Positions 7,735-15,560 are shown, counted from the first letter of the stretch. The stretch: 64,000 nucleotides of DNA from Enterobacter sp. Bisph1 (GCF_000814905.1 NZ_JXAG01000052.1:62001-126000); one strand, 5' to 3'. Notes: generated by a model from the sequence alone, not told the origin. A program made the numbers and translations.

Positions 7735-8390
7735 TTTTCCACCTTTCTTGTTGGATCTGCGGGTTTTGTTTGCTCACCAGTAATATGATTAAATTCACCT
7801 AAATGATTAAGACCTGAACGATCATAAACTTCTACAGTGCCATGTTGAGAATCCCACTCATAGATTTTTCCTTTTGAATCTTTCCAACGATTACGTAGTT
7901 TACCCCCGCCCTTAACAGGTGTTTTAGCTTGCGCCTTTTTGGCATCAGGATACGCAGGTAATGGAGGATCTTCTTTCGGCGGAGTGTAGTATTTATGATC
8001 CGTGTTTAGATAAATATAAATCGGAGGAATATCAGATACTGGCAGAATAAGAATATAATCCGCAAATTTCTTCTCTTCCTGTACCGGACTGGTCGTTGCC
8101 TCAATGCTGGTATTTTCCGGTAGCGGATCAACAACAACCGGATTGGGTATCCTTACCGGGTTTTGGTTGCCTGTATTTGAAGGAACATTGACACCTGAAC
8201 TGTCTGGCGTCCAGATGAGCGTTACTCGGGGATCTTCCTCTGTGGTGAACATATAGGCTAATAGTTTCGTCAAATCGCGTTTTGGAGAACTGAACAGGGA
8301 ATGTGGCATCATTGTTTCAGAGTGAGAAGTAAGTTTTCGATTAACCAATCTTCCCGTTGATAGCTTTCTCGAAGTCACCTTTTTCTTCAC
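7731..8390 (-). CDS. Displaced C-terminal toxin tip (pyocin-S linker plus E3-type RNase domain), no secretion domain
   Basis: 219 codons from a GTG. From about 8259 on it is a near copy of residues about 354-434 of the PAAR effector at 9572-11176 (TEEDPR, WTPDSSGVNVPSNTG, VVVDPLPENTSIEATTSPV), then diverges into its own nuclease tip: KGKIYEWDSQHG with D180, H183, E187 and R215 at the same spacing as colicin E3. The first about 44 codons have no homology and overlap another reading (8341-8439), so no native start exists. It lacks PAAR, so it should be silent unless recombined onto the upstream effector through the shared segment. Stop overlaps the start of its immunity gene. Confidence 0.85.
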   Translation of the reverse strand: MKKKVTSRKLSTGRLVNRKLTSHSETMMPHSLFSSPKRDLTKLLAYMFTTEEDPRVTLIWTPDSSGVNVPSNTGNQNPVRIPNPVVVDPLPENTSIEATTSPVQEEKKFADYILILPVSDIPPIYIYLNTDHKYYTPPKEDPPLPAYPDAKKAQAKTPVKGGGKLRNRWKDSKGKIYEWDSQHGTVEVYDRSGLNHLGEFNHITGEQTKPADPTRKVEK

Positions 8391-8439
8391 ATCCAGCCAG
8401 AAACAACGCAGCGCATGCCGTAAGTGAGATTTTTTTCAT
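8341..8439 (-). pseudogene. Truncated small lipoprotein
   Basis: 32 codons: MKKISLTACAALFLAGC is a complete lipoprotein signal with lipobox LAGC, followed by EEKGDFEKAINGKIG and a stop (TAA at 8341). The short mature part suggests a longer lipoprotein gene cut by the recombination that placed the toxin tip here. It overlaps, in another frame, the non-homologous head of the displaced tip. Family not recognised. Confidence 0.6.
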
Positions 8440-8883
8440 CTTCATATCCCATCAATGTTAACAAACTGGCTGTTCGTGGCAGGATTGAAAGCAGAAGAGA
8501 GCCTACTAGGAGCCGGATCCTACCCGTTCCATAAACAGTCTTATTAACCAATTGATGGAATTTAGTTATTTTACTGTTTGTCAAATTGACTAGATCGATT
8601 GATAAAAAAATGATACTCAAGAACTATCAAAAACAGTATATCGATCGATTTAAAAAATTAAAGACCCGCTCAATCAACAGTATATAGTCGTCAAAAACTA
8701 TCAATAGTAAATTATCTATCATTTATATCAATTGATTGCAATGGTGAGCGGCGGTTCGCCAATGTTGGTGTGAGCTGGCTGGGTGTTTGAGGGGATATGA
8801 AACGAAGCAGCACGCAAGGCGTGCTGTGCTGCTTATGTTGGGAAGATAATTGAAAACGCGCTTTAAAGCGAAGATAGCTCTAT
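8440..8883. other. AT-rich non-coding stretch with hairpin repeat copy 2
   Basis: About 440 bp without a supported gene. An open frame at 8387-8620 (minus) has no recognisable content. 8570-8740 is very AT-rich. A hairpin with arms GCAGCAC / GTGCTGC lies at 8806-8834, just downstream of the immunity gene ending at 8884; it belongs with the copies at 7431 and 9238. Confidence 0.6.
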
Positions 8884-9138
8884 TCAGATTTCCCCACCTG
8901 AAATTTGAAAATCCAAATCTTCTTGGAAAAAGTTTTTATCCAAAATTTTCTCAATTGCCTTGACCTGCTGGCTGGTAAGATCCCATCCACCTATCCCTGC
9001 AGTAAAGTCACTATAGTCTTCATCCGTCCAAACCATGACTTTAGCTATTTCCGGGAGTTTTTCTTTTGGTATATCGATTTCGAAGACGAGTAATTCATCT
9101 ACACGTTCGAATGCATCAATAGTATAAACAATTGTCAT
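8884..9138 (-). CDS. Putative immunity protein (84 aa), paralogue of 7480-7734
   Basis: 84 residues, acidic, about the same length and pattern as the protein at 7480-7734 (MTIVYTIDAFERVDEL ... FQISGGEI). Its ATG overlaps the stop of a toxin-tip fragment (GAAAAATGAC), the same coupling as in the first pair. The cognate toxin is reduced to about 30 codons, so this is an orphan immunity gene. AT-rich. Function inferred from context. Confidence 0.75.
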   Translation of the reverse strand: MTIVYTIDAFERVDELLVFEIDIPKEKLPEIAKVMVWTDEDYSDFTAGIGGWDLTSQQVKAIEKILDKNFFQEDLDFQISGGEI

Positions 9139-9227
9139 TTTTCTACCTTTCTTGTCGGATCTGCTGGTTTCGTTTGCTCACCTGTTATTGGGTCAAACTC
9201 GCCTAAATGATTGCGCTCTGAGTGGTC
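9135..9227 (-). pseudogene. Fragment of a second displaced toxin tip
   Basis: About 30 codons ending RNHLGEFDPITGEQTKPADP-TRKVEK, nearly the same as the last residues of the tip at 7731-8390 (LNHLGEFNHITGEQ...). All catalytic D/H/E positions upstream of HLGEF are gone. The homology stops close to the hairpin repeat at 9238-9263, pointing to deletion at that repeat. Confidence 0.8.
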
Positions 9228-9237
9228 TGGGAATGAA

Positions 9238-9263
9238 GCAGCACATAAGAAACAATGTGCTGC
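9238..9263 (-). repeat. Hairpin repeat, copy 3
   Basis: GCAGCACA, 10-base loop, TGTGCTGC. It lies after the E3-type immunity gene and exactly where the second tip fragment is cut. Confidence 0.65.
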
Positions 9264-9314
9264 TACTAAACAACTACCGATTTCTAAGCCCTGGAATGGA
9301 AAGCGTAAATAGTT

Positions 9315-9563
9315 TTATTCATCTCGTTTAAAGACTAACTGGTAATCATATTTATCGAAATCAATGTGGTGTGAAAAAAATGGTTGTAAATCGTTCTGCC
9401 ACGAACTTAAAACATCAAATCCACCGTCATATATTCTTTCATCAAATGGTAAATTAAATTTTTTAATTAGACTTCCATCCTGACCTAAATCTGCAGAAGT
9501 CTCTTTATTGATCAATATCTCATCTATTTTATCAAACCATTCTAATGTTAATTTCAGTCCCAT
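9315..9563 (-). CDS. Colicin E3/cloacin-type immunity protein
   Basis: 82 residues (ImmE3 is 85). Shares the ImmE3 framework: MGLKLTLEWFDK at the start, DLGQDGS, LPFDE, GGFDVLSSWQNDLQPFF, HHIDF. It binds and blocks the cytotoxic RNase domain of its partner. It starts 8 bases after the stop of the PAAR-E3 toxin gene, so the pair is co-transcribed. Family assignment is from recalled E3 immunity sequence and is strong. Confidence 0.92.
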   Translation of the reverse strand: MGLKLTLEWFDKIDEILINKETSADLGQDGSLIKKFNLPFDERIYDGGFDVLSSWQNDLQPFFSHHIDFDKYDYQLVFKRDE

Positions 9564-9571
9564 CTTTCACC

Positions 9572-11176
9572 TCACAGATATCTTTTAATATTTCGACGTT
9601 TAACAGGAGGTTTTAACTGCTCACCTGTTTTATAATCTACAGACCCTAAATGCTCACCATCACTCGCCCTGTACACCTCAAGCTCACCGTGCTGAGAATC
9701 CCATTCGTAAATCCTCTTACCTTTAGCATCAACCCAGCGCTCTCTAAGTCCACCGCCACCTTGTTTAGGTGTTTTTTTCTTAGCCTGTCTGAGACCTGAA
9801 ATACCAATTTCACTCGTTTCCGGTGCTGGGTGATAGTCATGACCTTTATCAGGAATACCTGAACGTCCCTGACTAATATATACATAAAGCGGCGGAACAT
9901 CCGATATTGGCAAGATAAGAATATAATCCGCAAATTTCTTCTCTTCCGATACCGGACTGGTCGTTGCCTCAATGCTGGTATTTTCCGGTAGCGGATCAAC
10001 AACAACCGGATTGGGTATCTTTACCGGGTTCTGATTGCCTGTATTTGAAGGAACATTGACACCTGAACTGTCTGGCGTCCAGATGATTGTTATACGGGGA
10101 TCTTCCTCTGTGGTGAACGTATAGGCTTTTCGGCTGCTGTCCCACTCCATTTTCCGCACACGCACCATATCCTGACCCGGTGGTGTATGCCAGCCATGAG
10201 GAACCGGGTTACCTTTGTCATCTTGTTCCCATGTATAACGTACACGGCTTGGCGCTTCACGCATCTGCTCCAGACGCATCCGGTCAATAAAGTCCTGTTC
10301 ACCGTCATTCAGTCTTCCGGGCATCATTCCCAGTACAACCGCTGCAATGGGAGCACCGGGGCCGCTGGCTGCGACCCTTCCGAGGCCTGTAGCCACCTCA
10401 CCTAGTTTTACCGCCCATGTTCCTGATGTAACGGCACGGCCCCCTACCAGCCCAAGAATACTGGCGCCTTTAACAGCCATCTGAGCGTTAGCAGCACTCG
10501 TCGCTGCGGCTGCTGCCCGCTGGTGTTCGACTTCCTCATGATTACCGAACCACCATTTATACAGGGCGCTTCGCTTCCTGGGTTCCGGGATTTTCTCGGC
10601 TGGTTTCTTTTTCCTGGCAGTCTGAGCGTGCTGGACCACATCAGTATCCGATGCAGGATCGGCAGGTGGGACAGCCTGATAAAATGCCATCGCAGCGAAA
10701 TTGGTATGAGGCTCCTGATCTTCTCCGGCATCATTACAGCCTTTACCCCGAAGGCAGGATTTGGCGAACACACGATTGCGGTCACGCTCTTTAGCCAGTT
10801 GTTGAGTTCTTTCTTCTGCGGCGGCCTTACGTTCAGCAACCAATGCGGCAAGGGCTGCAATAGAAGGAGCCGGGCCTCTGCCAACCCATTGTCCTGCTGG
10901 CGCGATAATCCTGTTAGACCCCGAAGGGCAGGCACAGCGCACGATTGAACCGTCCACTGCCGCTATTTTTCCATTATTGGTATCACGGGGTTCACCGGAT
11001 ACGATAACCCCCACCTCACCACATTCAGGACATGAAGTTGTTTTATCCCCCACACGAACAACCCTGCGCCCATGTTCAGTATCATTGGACATTGAGGCGA
11101 TACATTTTGCACCCGTGGTTGTTTTATCACCCTCCAGTGCTGTTCCCCGCCCATAACAATTAGAACGGTTTCCCAT
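9572..11176 (-). CDS. PAAR-domain effector with pyocin-S linker and colicin E3-type 16S rRNase tip
   Basis: 534 residues. PAAR/zinc-Cys region at residues 1-95 (paired GDKTTTG / GDKTTSCPECG and CACPSG), Ala-rich coiled region 100-135, a hydrophobic Gly/Ala-rich stretch about 232-286, a pyocin-S-type domain about 312-436, and an E3 cytotoxic domain 437-534 (GHDYHPAPE, KTPKQGGGG, YEWDSQHGELE, RASDGEHLG, RRNIKRYL). D493, H496, E500 and R528 match E3 D510, H513, E517 and R545. Colicin E3 cuts 16S rRNA at the decoding site. PAAR proteins cap the type VI secretion spike, so this is probably T6SS cargo; no T6SS structural genes are in the window. Start at 11176 gives a TAATG overlap with the upstream gene; an ORF extension to 11254 lies inside that gene. 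Confidence 0.92.
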   Translation of the reverse strand: MGNRSNCYGRGTALEGDKTTTGAKCIASMSNDTEHGRRVVRVGDKTTSCPECGEVGVIVSGEPRDTNNGKIAAVDGSIVRCACPSGSNRIIAPAGQWVGRGPAPSIAALAALVAERKAAAEERTQQLAKERDRNRVFAKSCLRGKGCNDAGEDQEPHTNFAAMAFYQAVPPADPASDTDVVQHAQTARKKKPAEKIPEPRKRSALYKWWFGNHEEVEHQRAAAAATSAANAQMAVKGASILGLVGGRAVTSGTWAVKLGEVATGLGRVAASGPGAPIAAVVLGMMPGRLNDGEQDFIDRMRLEQMREAPSRVRYTWEQDDKGNPVPHGWHTPPGQDMVRVRKMEWDSSRKAYTFTTEEDPRITIIWTPDSSGVNVPSNTGNQNPVKIPNPVVVDPLPENTSIEATTSPVSEEKKFADYILILPISDVPPLYVYISQGRSGIPDKGHDYHPAPETSEIGISGLRQAKKKTPKQGGGGLRERWVDAKGKRIYEWDSQHGELEVYRASDGEHLGSVDYKTGEQLKPPVKRRNIKRYL

Positions 11177-11664
11177 TACGCCACCCTTGTAGAGAACAGG
11201 AAATCTTCCGGCATTGTTTCTCCTGTACGAGTTACAATCATCGGCCCATTGCACAGGGTGCTGATAATCTCGTCTCCGTTATCCAGACGACTATTGACCA
11301 GCGCTACACTACGACCATTTACCTCACTCATTTTACCCGCACCAGTGACAATTTTCGCCGTTCTTCCATCAGGGTAAACAACGTCATCACCGACTAACGC
11401 AACATTAACCTTCCTGCCGTCTGAAAGTTCGATTTCGTTTCCGTTGTATGCTGCACGAACTGTTCCGCTCTCTCTGGTAAGGCTGCCATCCACTGCAATA
11501 CGGTATATGGCATTCACAGGATGCTGGCGGCAATACGCCTGCTTTTCGGCAATTAGCGCACGCGTTTCATCATTCATTCCGGTCAGTTGTTCTGTTGTAA
11601 ACGGGGATTGTTCCATTGCTGCCAGCAGTTCCGGGGTCAGTTCATTGTTGTATTGACGATTCAT
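11176..11664 (-). CDS. Conserved protein upstream of PAAR effector, PAAR-like C-terminal half (tentative)
   Basis: 162 residues. The N-terminal third is helical and charged (ELTPELLAAMEQSPFTTEQL); the rest is a chain of short beta-strand repeats (VYPDGRTAKIVTGAG, NGRSVALVNSRLDNGDEI, NGPMIVTRTG) resembling PAAR-like proteins that sit beside T6SS cargo. The ribosome site AAGGAAAAGGAA precedes the ATG. Its stop overlaps the effector start (TAATG), so the two are coupled; it may help load or fold the effector. That role is inference. Confidence 0.65.
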   Translation of the reverse strand: MNRQYNNELTPELLAAMEQSPFTTEQLTGMNDETRALIAEKQAYCRQHPVNAIYRIAVDGSLTRESGTVRAAYNGNEIELSDGRKVNVALVGDDVVYPDGRTAKIVTGAGKMSEVNGRSVALVNSRLDNGDEIISTLCNGPMIVTRTGETMPEDFLFSTRVA

Positions 11665-12101
11665 TTCCTTTTCCTTGTCATTACTGTGGTTTAGCTGATG
11701 CGATACTAACCGATTTGTAATTTGACTTAAAAGCTATGCTTGTCAAAAAGTTATAAAAACCAAACATGAAATAACAAAACGGGATATTCACCTTAAGGCA
11801 TAGTAGATGTGCCAGTCCTTGATTTACCCCTTCTCGTTGAGTCATCTCCAGCGTCGAGAGTTCAACACTGCATTATCCGTTGCATTACCCGCCATGTATT
11901 AGCTCAACCTCAACGGTGAATGGTTAAATATCATGCGATATTTTATTTAACCAGTGCGTAAAATTTTGGATAAGGTTTAAAGAGCGGGTTAATTTCAGCT
12001 ATTTAATACTAAAATCCGTAGCTATTGAGGAAGATCTTTTCCTGATAACCTACGGAGCCATTTATGTAAAACTTTTAAAAATAATCCTAAGGCCAACTAC
12101 T
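11665..12101. other. Intergenic region between divergent island units
   Basis: About 440 bp, AT-rich, no supported gene. The promoter of the effector operon (minus) and of the lipoprotein gene (plus) should be here. A short inverted repeat AGGAAGA / TCTTTTCCT occurs near 12029-12045. Confidence 0.6.
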
Positions 12102-12404
12102 ATGCGTCATTTTCTTTATATTATTGCTATATCACTGTTACTCACAGCCTGCGGTGATGATGATATTTATGGTGTTTATAAGAATCCTCAGCAGGGTCTT
12201 ATTATTAAAATCGCCGAAAAAAGCATCAAATTCCCCGGTGGAAATCTTACAGTTTCTTCGTGGGATGTAAATAAAGACACCAAGACTTATACAGCCCATA
12301 CATTCTTTAAAATTTCGGAACAAAGCAATTTCAAAAAAGATGTTGAAATTGAAAAGACCAGTAAGGGCGTTATTATTGACGGTATTAAGTTTGAAAAAGA
12401 GTAA
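12102..12404 (+). CDS. Small lipoprotein of unknown function
   Basis: 100 residues. Signal peptide MRHFLYIIAISLLLTAC with lipobox LTAC, then Asp-rich start of the mature protein (GDDDIYGVY). The mature part is beta-rich and Lys-rich, about 83 residues. Family not recognised. Low GC compared with the flanking core genes, and it lies in the island. Confidence 0.7.
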   Translation: MRHFLYIIAISLLLTACGDDDIYGVYKNPQQGLIIKIAEKSIKFPGGNLTVSSWDVNKDTKTYTAHTFFKISEQSNFKKDVEIEKTSKGVIIDGIKFEKE

Positions 12405-12442
12405 GTTAAAAATAATTAATTACAAGTCGTAAGCTTGATGGG

Positions 12443-12742
12443 ATGAGTGTGAAAAAAATTGTTATGGTTACCCTTATCAGAACGCTGCTGGTGGGATGTG
12501 ATAAGGCGGTTGAGAATAAACCCATTTCGGAGCTTACCCGCGAAGAAGCCAGCGGTATCTGTAAATCGCCCGATGTGTTAGCTCCGTTTGAGAACAGCTT
12601 CAAAAAAAATACCCCGGTATTTTTAAAAGATAATCCGCGTAATTACTATCCATTTATAGATAGACTGGTGAGTGTTATTTTCCTCAGGTCGAAAAAATCC
12701 CACTTAAGGTCCTTAAGCGGGATTTTTGCCATTAATAAATGA
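12443..12742 (+). pseudogene. Probably truncated lipoprotein
   Basis: 99 codons. MSVKKIVMVTLIRTLLVGC carries a lipobox (LVGC), followed by DKAVENKPISELTREEA and other plausible coding sequence to about codon 75 (NYYPFIDRL). The last 24 codons run through a terminator stem (12693-12728), which is not expected of a native C-terminus. I read it as a lipoprotein gene whose 3' part was replaced or deleted. Confidence 0.5.
12693..12728 (+). terminator. Terminator at the island's right side
   Basis: Stem AAAATCCCaCTTAAGG / CTTAAGcGGGATTTTT with T run on both strands, so possibly bidirectional. Confidence 0.8.
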
Positions 12743-12816
12743 GTTGCAACACCTTTCATCTCTTTACTTTAACGTACCGCTGTCCTCACGTAAGCCATTA
12801 ACGCCTCCAACAATTC

Positions 12817-13776
12817 TCACTGAATCGCCATGCGCAGCCCTAAATCCTGCGGATAAGGGGCAAAGTAGTTTTGCTGCGACAGGTAGCGATCCGGGAACTC
12901 CGCCAGATAGTGTTTCAGCAGGGTTAACGGCGCGAGGATCGGCAACTGTCCGTCGCGATAATGGAGGATAACGTCGCGCAATTCGCCGCGCTGGCGACCG
13001 TTTAAATGTTCGCGAAAATACCCCTGCACATGCATCAGCACATTAGTGTGATTTTTCCGTGAGGCGGTTTGCTTGAGGATAGTCATCAGTTTCTCGCGGT
13101 AGACCACGAAGAACGCGTCCAAATCCTGCCATTCGTGCAGCGAGGCGACAAAAGGCCCGATCTCGCGATAACCGGCCTGGTGATGAGCCAGCAGCTGCAG
13201 TTTATAACGGCTGTGAAAATCCAGCAGCGCATGGCGAGTCAGACCGTTTGCCCGCAATGTGTTCAACTCATGAAGGGCGAAAACGCGCTCGACAAAATTC
13301 TCCCGCAGCGCAGGATCGTGCAGGCGACCATCCTCTTCGACGGGCAGCCACGGATATTTTTCCAGTAACGCGCCGGTGAACAGGCCCACCCCCTCTTTGC
13401 GCCCGCGATTGCCTTTTTCATCGTACAGGCGCACACGTTCCATACCGCAGCTTGGGGATTTCGCACAGACAATAAAGCCCGACAAATGACTGATGGTGGG
13501 CAGAAACGCGTCGGTGAAGGCGGTCATTTTCGCCGTCACATCGTCGTGGGGCGCATGGCTGAACCGCATCTCAATATCCCCTACGCTGCTCTGGATCAGG
13601 CGCAGCGCCGGGCGAGGCACAGGGAGGCCGATGCTCATCTCCGGGCAGACCGGCTTGAAGGTTACCCAGCGAGCCAGCTCGTCCATGGCAAACGCTGTGC
13701 GTTTATGGCCGCCATCAAAACGAACTGCCGAGCCGGTTAAACAGCCGCTAATGCCAATAACAGGTTGTGTGTTCAT
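12817..13776 (-). CDS. YbgA-like protein, DUF523 plus DUF1722
   Basis: 319 residues. N-terminal DUF523 domain (about 1-155) with GISGCLTG, PVCPEMSIGL and SPSCGMERVR cysteines; C-terminal DUF1722 domain (about 190-310; HSRYKLQLLAHH, HTNVLMHVQGYF). E. coli YbgA has only DUF1722; fused forms are common in enterobacteria. Function not established. Start chosen at 13776 because GGGGGAGAG lies just upstream and DUF523 homology begins with the second residues. The gene marks the return to core-like base composition after the island. Confidence 0.85.
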   Translation of the reverse strand: MNTQPVIGISGCLTGSAVRFDGGHKRTAFAMDELARWVTFKPVCPEMSIGLPVPRPALRLIQSSVGDIEMRFSHAPHDDVTAKMTAFTDAFLPTISHLSGFIVCAKSPSCGMERVRLYDEKGNRGRKEGVGLFTGALLEKYPWLPVEEDGRLHDPALRENFVERVFALHELNTLRANGLTRHALLDFHSRYKLQLLAHHQAGYREIGPFVASLHEWQDLDAFFVVYREKLMTILKQTASRKNHTNVLMHVQGYFREHLNGRQRGELRDVILHYRDGQLPILAPLTLLKHYLAEFPDRYLSQQNYFAPYPQDLGLRMAIQ

Positions 13777-13990
13777 AACTCTCCCCCTTCGCCCGGTGTT
13801 TTGCTGCGTTGCGCCTGAAAGTAACGGCATAGATCAAACTTACACAACATCTATTATTTGTACAAGTTTAAATAATGATATTTATTTTTAGCTATTAATT
13901 TCAATATGTTAAATTTGTAATTTGAAATGCACAAAGCCAGAGATAAGCATCGCAACGATAGCTTATCCCGCACAGCAGGCTGGAAGGGGG

Positions 13991-14719
13991 TTAGAGCGAA
14001 ATGACGTCGAGAGAGGCAACGAGCGGCTGCCAGCGTTCGATCTGTTTTTTACGCGCGAGGGTGAGTTTGCCGCTGGTGACCAGCAGCCATTTTCGCTGCG
14101 GGAAGATTTCCGGGGCCAGCGCGGCGGGCGGCACGGGAAGTACATCGATACGGTGTCCCTGACCGGTGCGCGTAAGGGCTTCGAGCCAGATCTCGCAAGC
14201 ATCGGTCAGATGCCAGCCGCAGATCAGGTAATTATCCCCCGGCGCTTTTCTGTCCCCTTCGAGACAAAACGAGGTATAGGCGATAATCAGGCCGTCGAGG
14301 ATTTCGCGCAGGGTGATCATTGCGGCAATATTGGCCGAAAGCTGGCTGCGCAGCGGGCGCAGCACTTCCGTCACCAGTTCGGCGCGCGGATATTCCCGAC
14401 CCGCGTCATAAATCTGCTGGCGCAGGGCATCGATTTTGCCCTCTTTCAGCCGTTGCAGCATGCTTTCTTGCAGGCTGAGCCAGTTGTTGGTCCGCCTCGC
14501 GCCAGAGCGCGCCAGCAGTGGTTTTACCTGGCTTACCGGCACCCCTTTTTTTAACCAGTCGAGAATTTTCAACGCCTGCTGAATATCTTCATCGCTGTAG
14601 AGACGGTGGCCGCCCTCGGTGCGCATCGGTTTGAGTAGGCCGTAACGACGCTGCCAGGCCCGGAGCGTGGTGGCGTTGATGCCGCAAAGCTGGGCGAACT
14701 CGCCGATGGAGTAAGACAT
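13991..14719 (-). CDS. MerR-family regulator, MlrA/BluR-like
   Basis: 242 residues (E. coli MlrA and BluR are both 243). MerR HTH at residues 1-70: YSIGEFAQLCGINATTLRAW, then QRRYGLLKPMRTEGGHRLY. The C-terminal part (about 80-240) looks like the cobalamin-binding-type domain that in MlrA/BluR has lost B12 ligands; no DxHxxG motif is seen, so B12 binding is unlikely. Start at 14719, where MerR homology begins. Divergent from blc with about 115 bp between, a typical arrangement for regulator and target. Confidence 0.85.
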   Translation of the reverse strand: MSYSIGEFAQLCGINATTLRAWQRRYGLLKPMRTEGGHRLYSDEDIQQALKILDWLKKGVPVSQVKPLLARSGARRTNNWLSLQESMLQRLKEGKIDALRQQIYDAGREYPRAELVTEVLRPLRSQLSANIAAMITLREILDGLIIAYTSFCLEGDRKAPGDNYLICGWHLTDACEIWLEALTRTGQGHRIDVLPVPPAALAPEIFPQRKWLLVTSGKLTLARKKQIERWQPLVASLDVISL

Positions 14720-14834
14720 AGGTGACCTGATTACAAAGACTATTCTCACTATACTACGGATATTTATGCCCTGAATGAAGGGGCAACGGTATGGGCTACA
14801 CTTTAAACCCAACCCGCAGATGAAAGGAGTTCTG

Positions 14835-15359
14835 ATGAAACTATGGCCTGTTGTTACCGGTGTGGCGATTGCCTTAACCCTTGTCGCCTGCAAATCCCCG
14901 ACGCCGCCAAAAGGCGTTGCGCCGATTACCGGCTTTGATGCCAGCCGCTATCTCGGCAAATGGTATGAAATCGCCCGGCTGGAAAACCGCTTTGAGCGCG
15001 GGCTTGAACAGGTGACAGCCACTTATGGCAAGCGCAGCGACGGAGGCATTAGCGTGCTTAACCGCGGCTATAATCCGCAAAAGAACAAATGGAGTGAGAG
15101 CGAAGGAAAAGCGTATTTCACCGGCGAGCCGGGCACGGCGGCGCTAAAAGTGTCGTTCTTTGGCCCGTTTTACGGCGGGTATAACGTGATCAAACTCGAT
15201 GACAAATATCAGTATGCGCTGGTCAGCGGGCCAAATCGCGACTATCTGTGGATCCTGTCGCGTACGCCAACCCTGCCTGAATCGGTGAAACAAGATTATC
15301 TCAATACCGCACGCAGCCTCGGTTTCCGCGTCGATGAACTCGTGTGGGTTAAACAGTAA
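14835..15359 (+). CDS. blc: Outer-membrane lipocalin Blc
   Basis: 174 residues (E. coli Blc 177). Lipoprotein signal with lipobox LVAC (C19), then a lipocalin fold with the GxW motif YLGKWYEIARLENRFERG. It binds fatty acids or lysophospholipids at the outer membrane. Start at 14835 with AAAGGAG upstream. A hairpin CCGGGCGC / GCGCCCGG follows at 15378-15395 without a T run. Its divergent MerR neighbour is a candidate regulator. Confidence 0.93.
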   Translation: MKLWPVVTGVAIALTLVACKSPTPPKGVAPITGFDASRYLGKWYEIARLENRFERGLEQVTATYGKRSDGGISVLNRGYNPQKNKWSESEGKAYFTGEPGTAALKVSFFGPFYGGYNVIKLDDKYQYALVSGPNRDYLWILSRTPTLPESVKQDYLNTARSLGFRVDELVWVKQ

Positions 15360-15560
15360 CGACCCGCAACGTGCACACCGGGCGCTTGCGCCCGGATAGT
15401 GCTCCCCCTTTGTAATACGCGCAGCACGCTAGCGCCTTGGGTATCAACCGGCAGTGTCTGTTTTGCCTGCCGCTTTGCTTAAAGATTCGCCAGCCGCTGC
15501 CGATAAATAGACTGCAGCTATAGCCATAGCTGTTTTTTTCAACCACAAAGGAATGACGCT

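Noticed and set aside
8387..8620. 77-codon minus-strand frame before the displaced tip
   Set aside because: Runs through the lipoprotein start in another frame and through AT-rich non-coding sequence; no ribosome site.
7431..9263. Hairpin repeats as a CRISPR array
   Set aside because: Only three loosely similar hairpins more than 400 bp apart, with genes between them.
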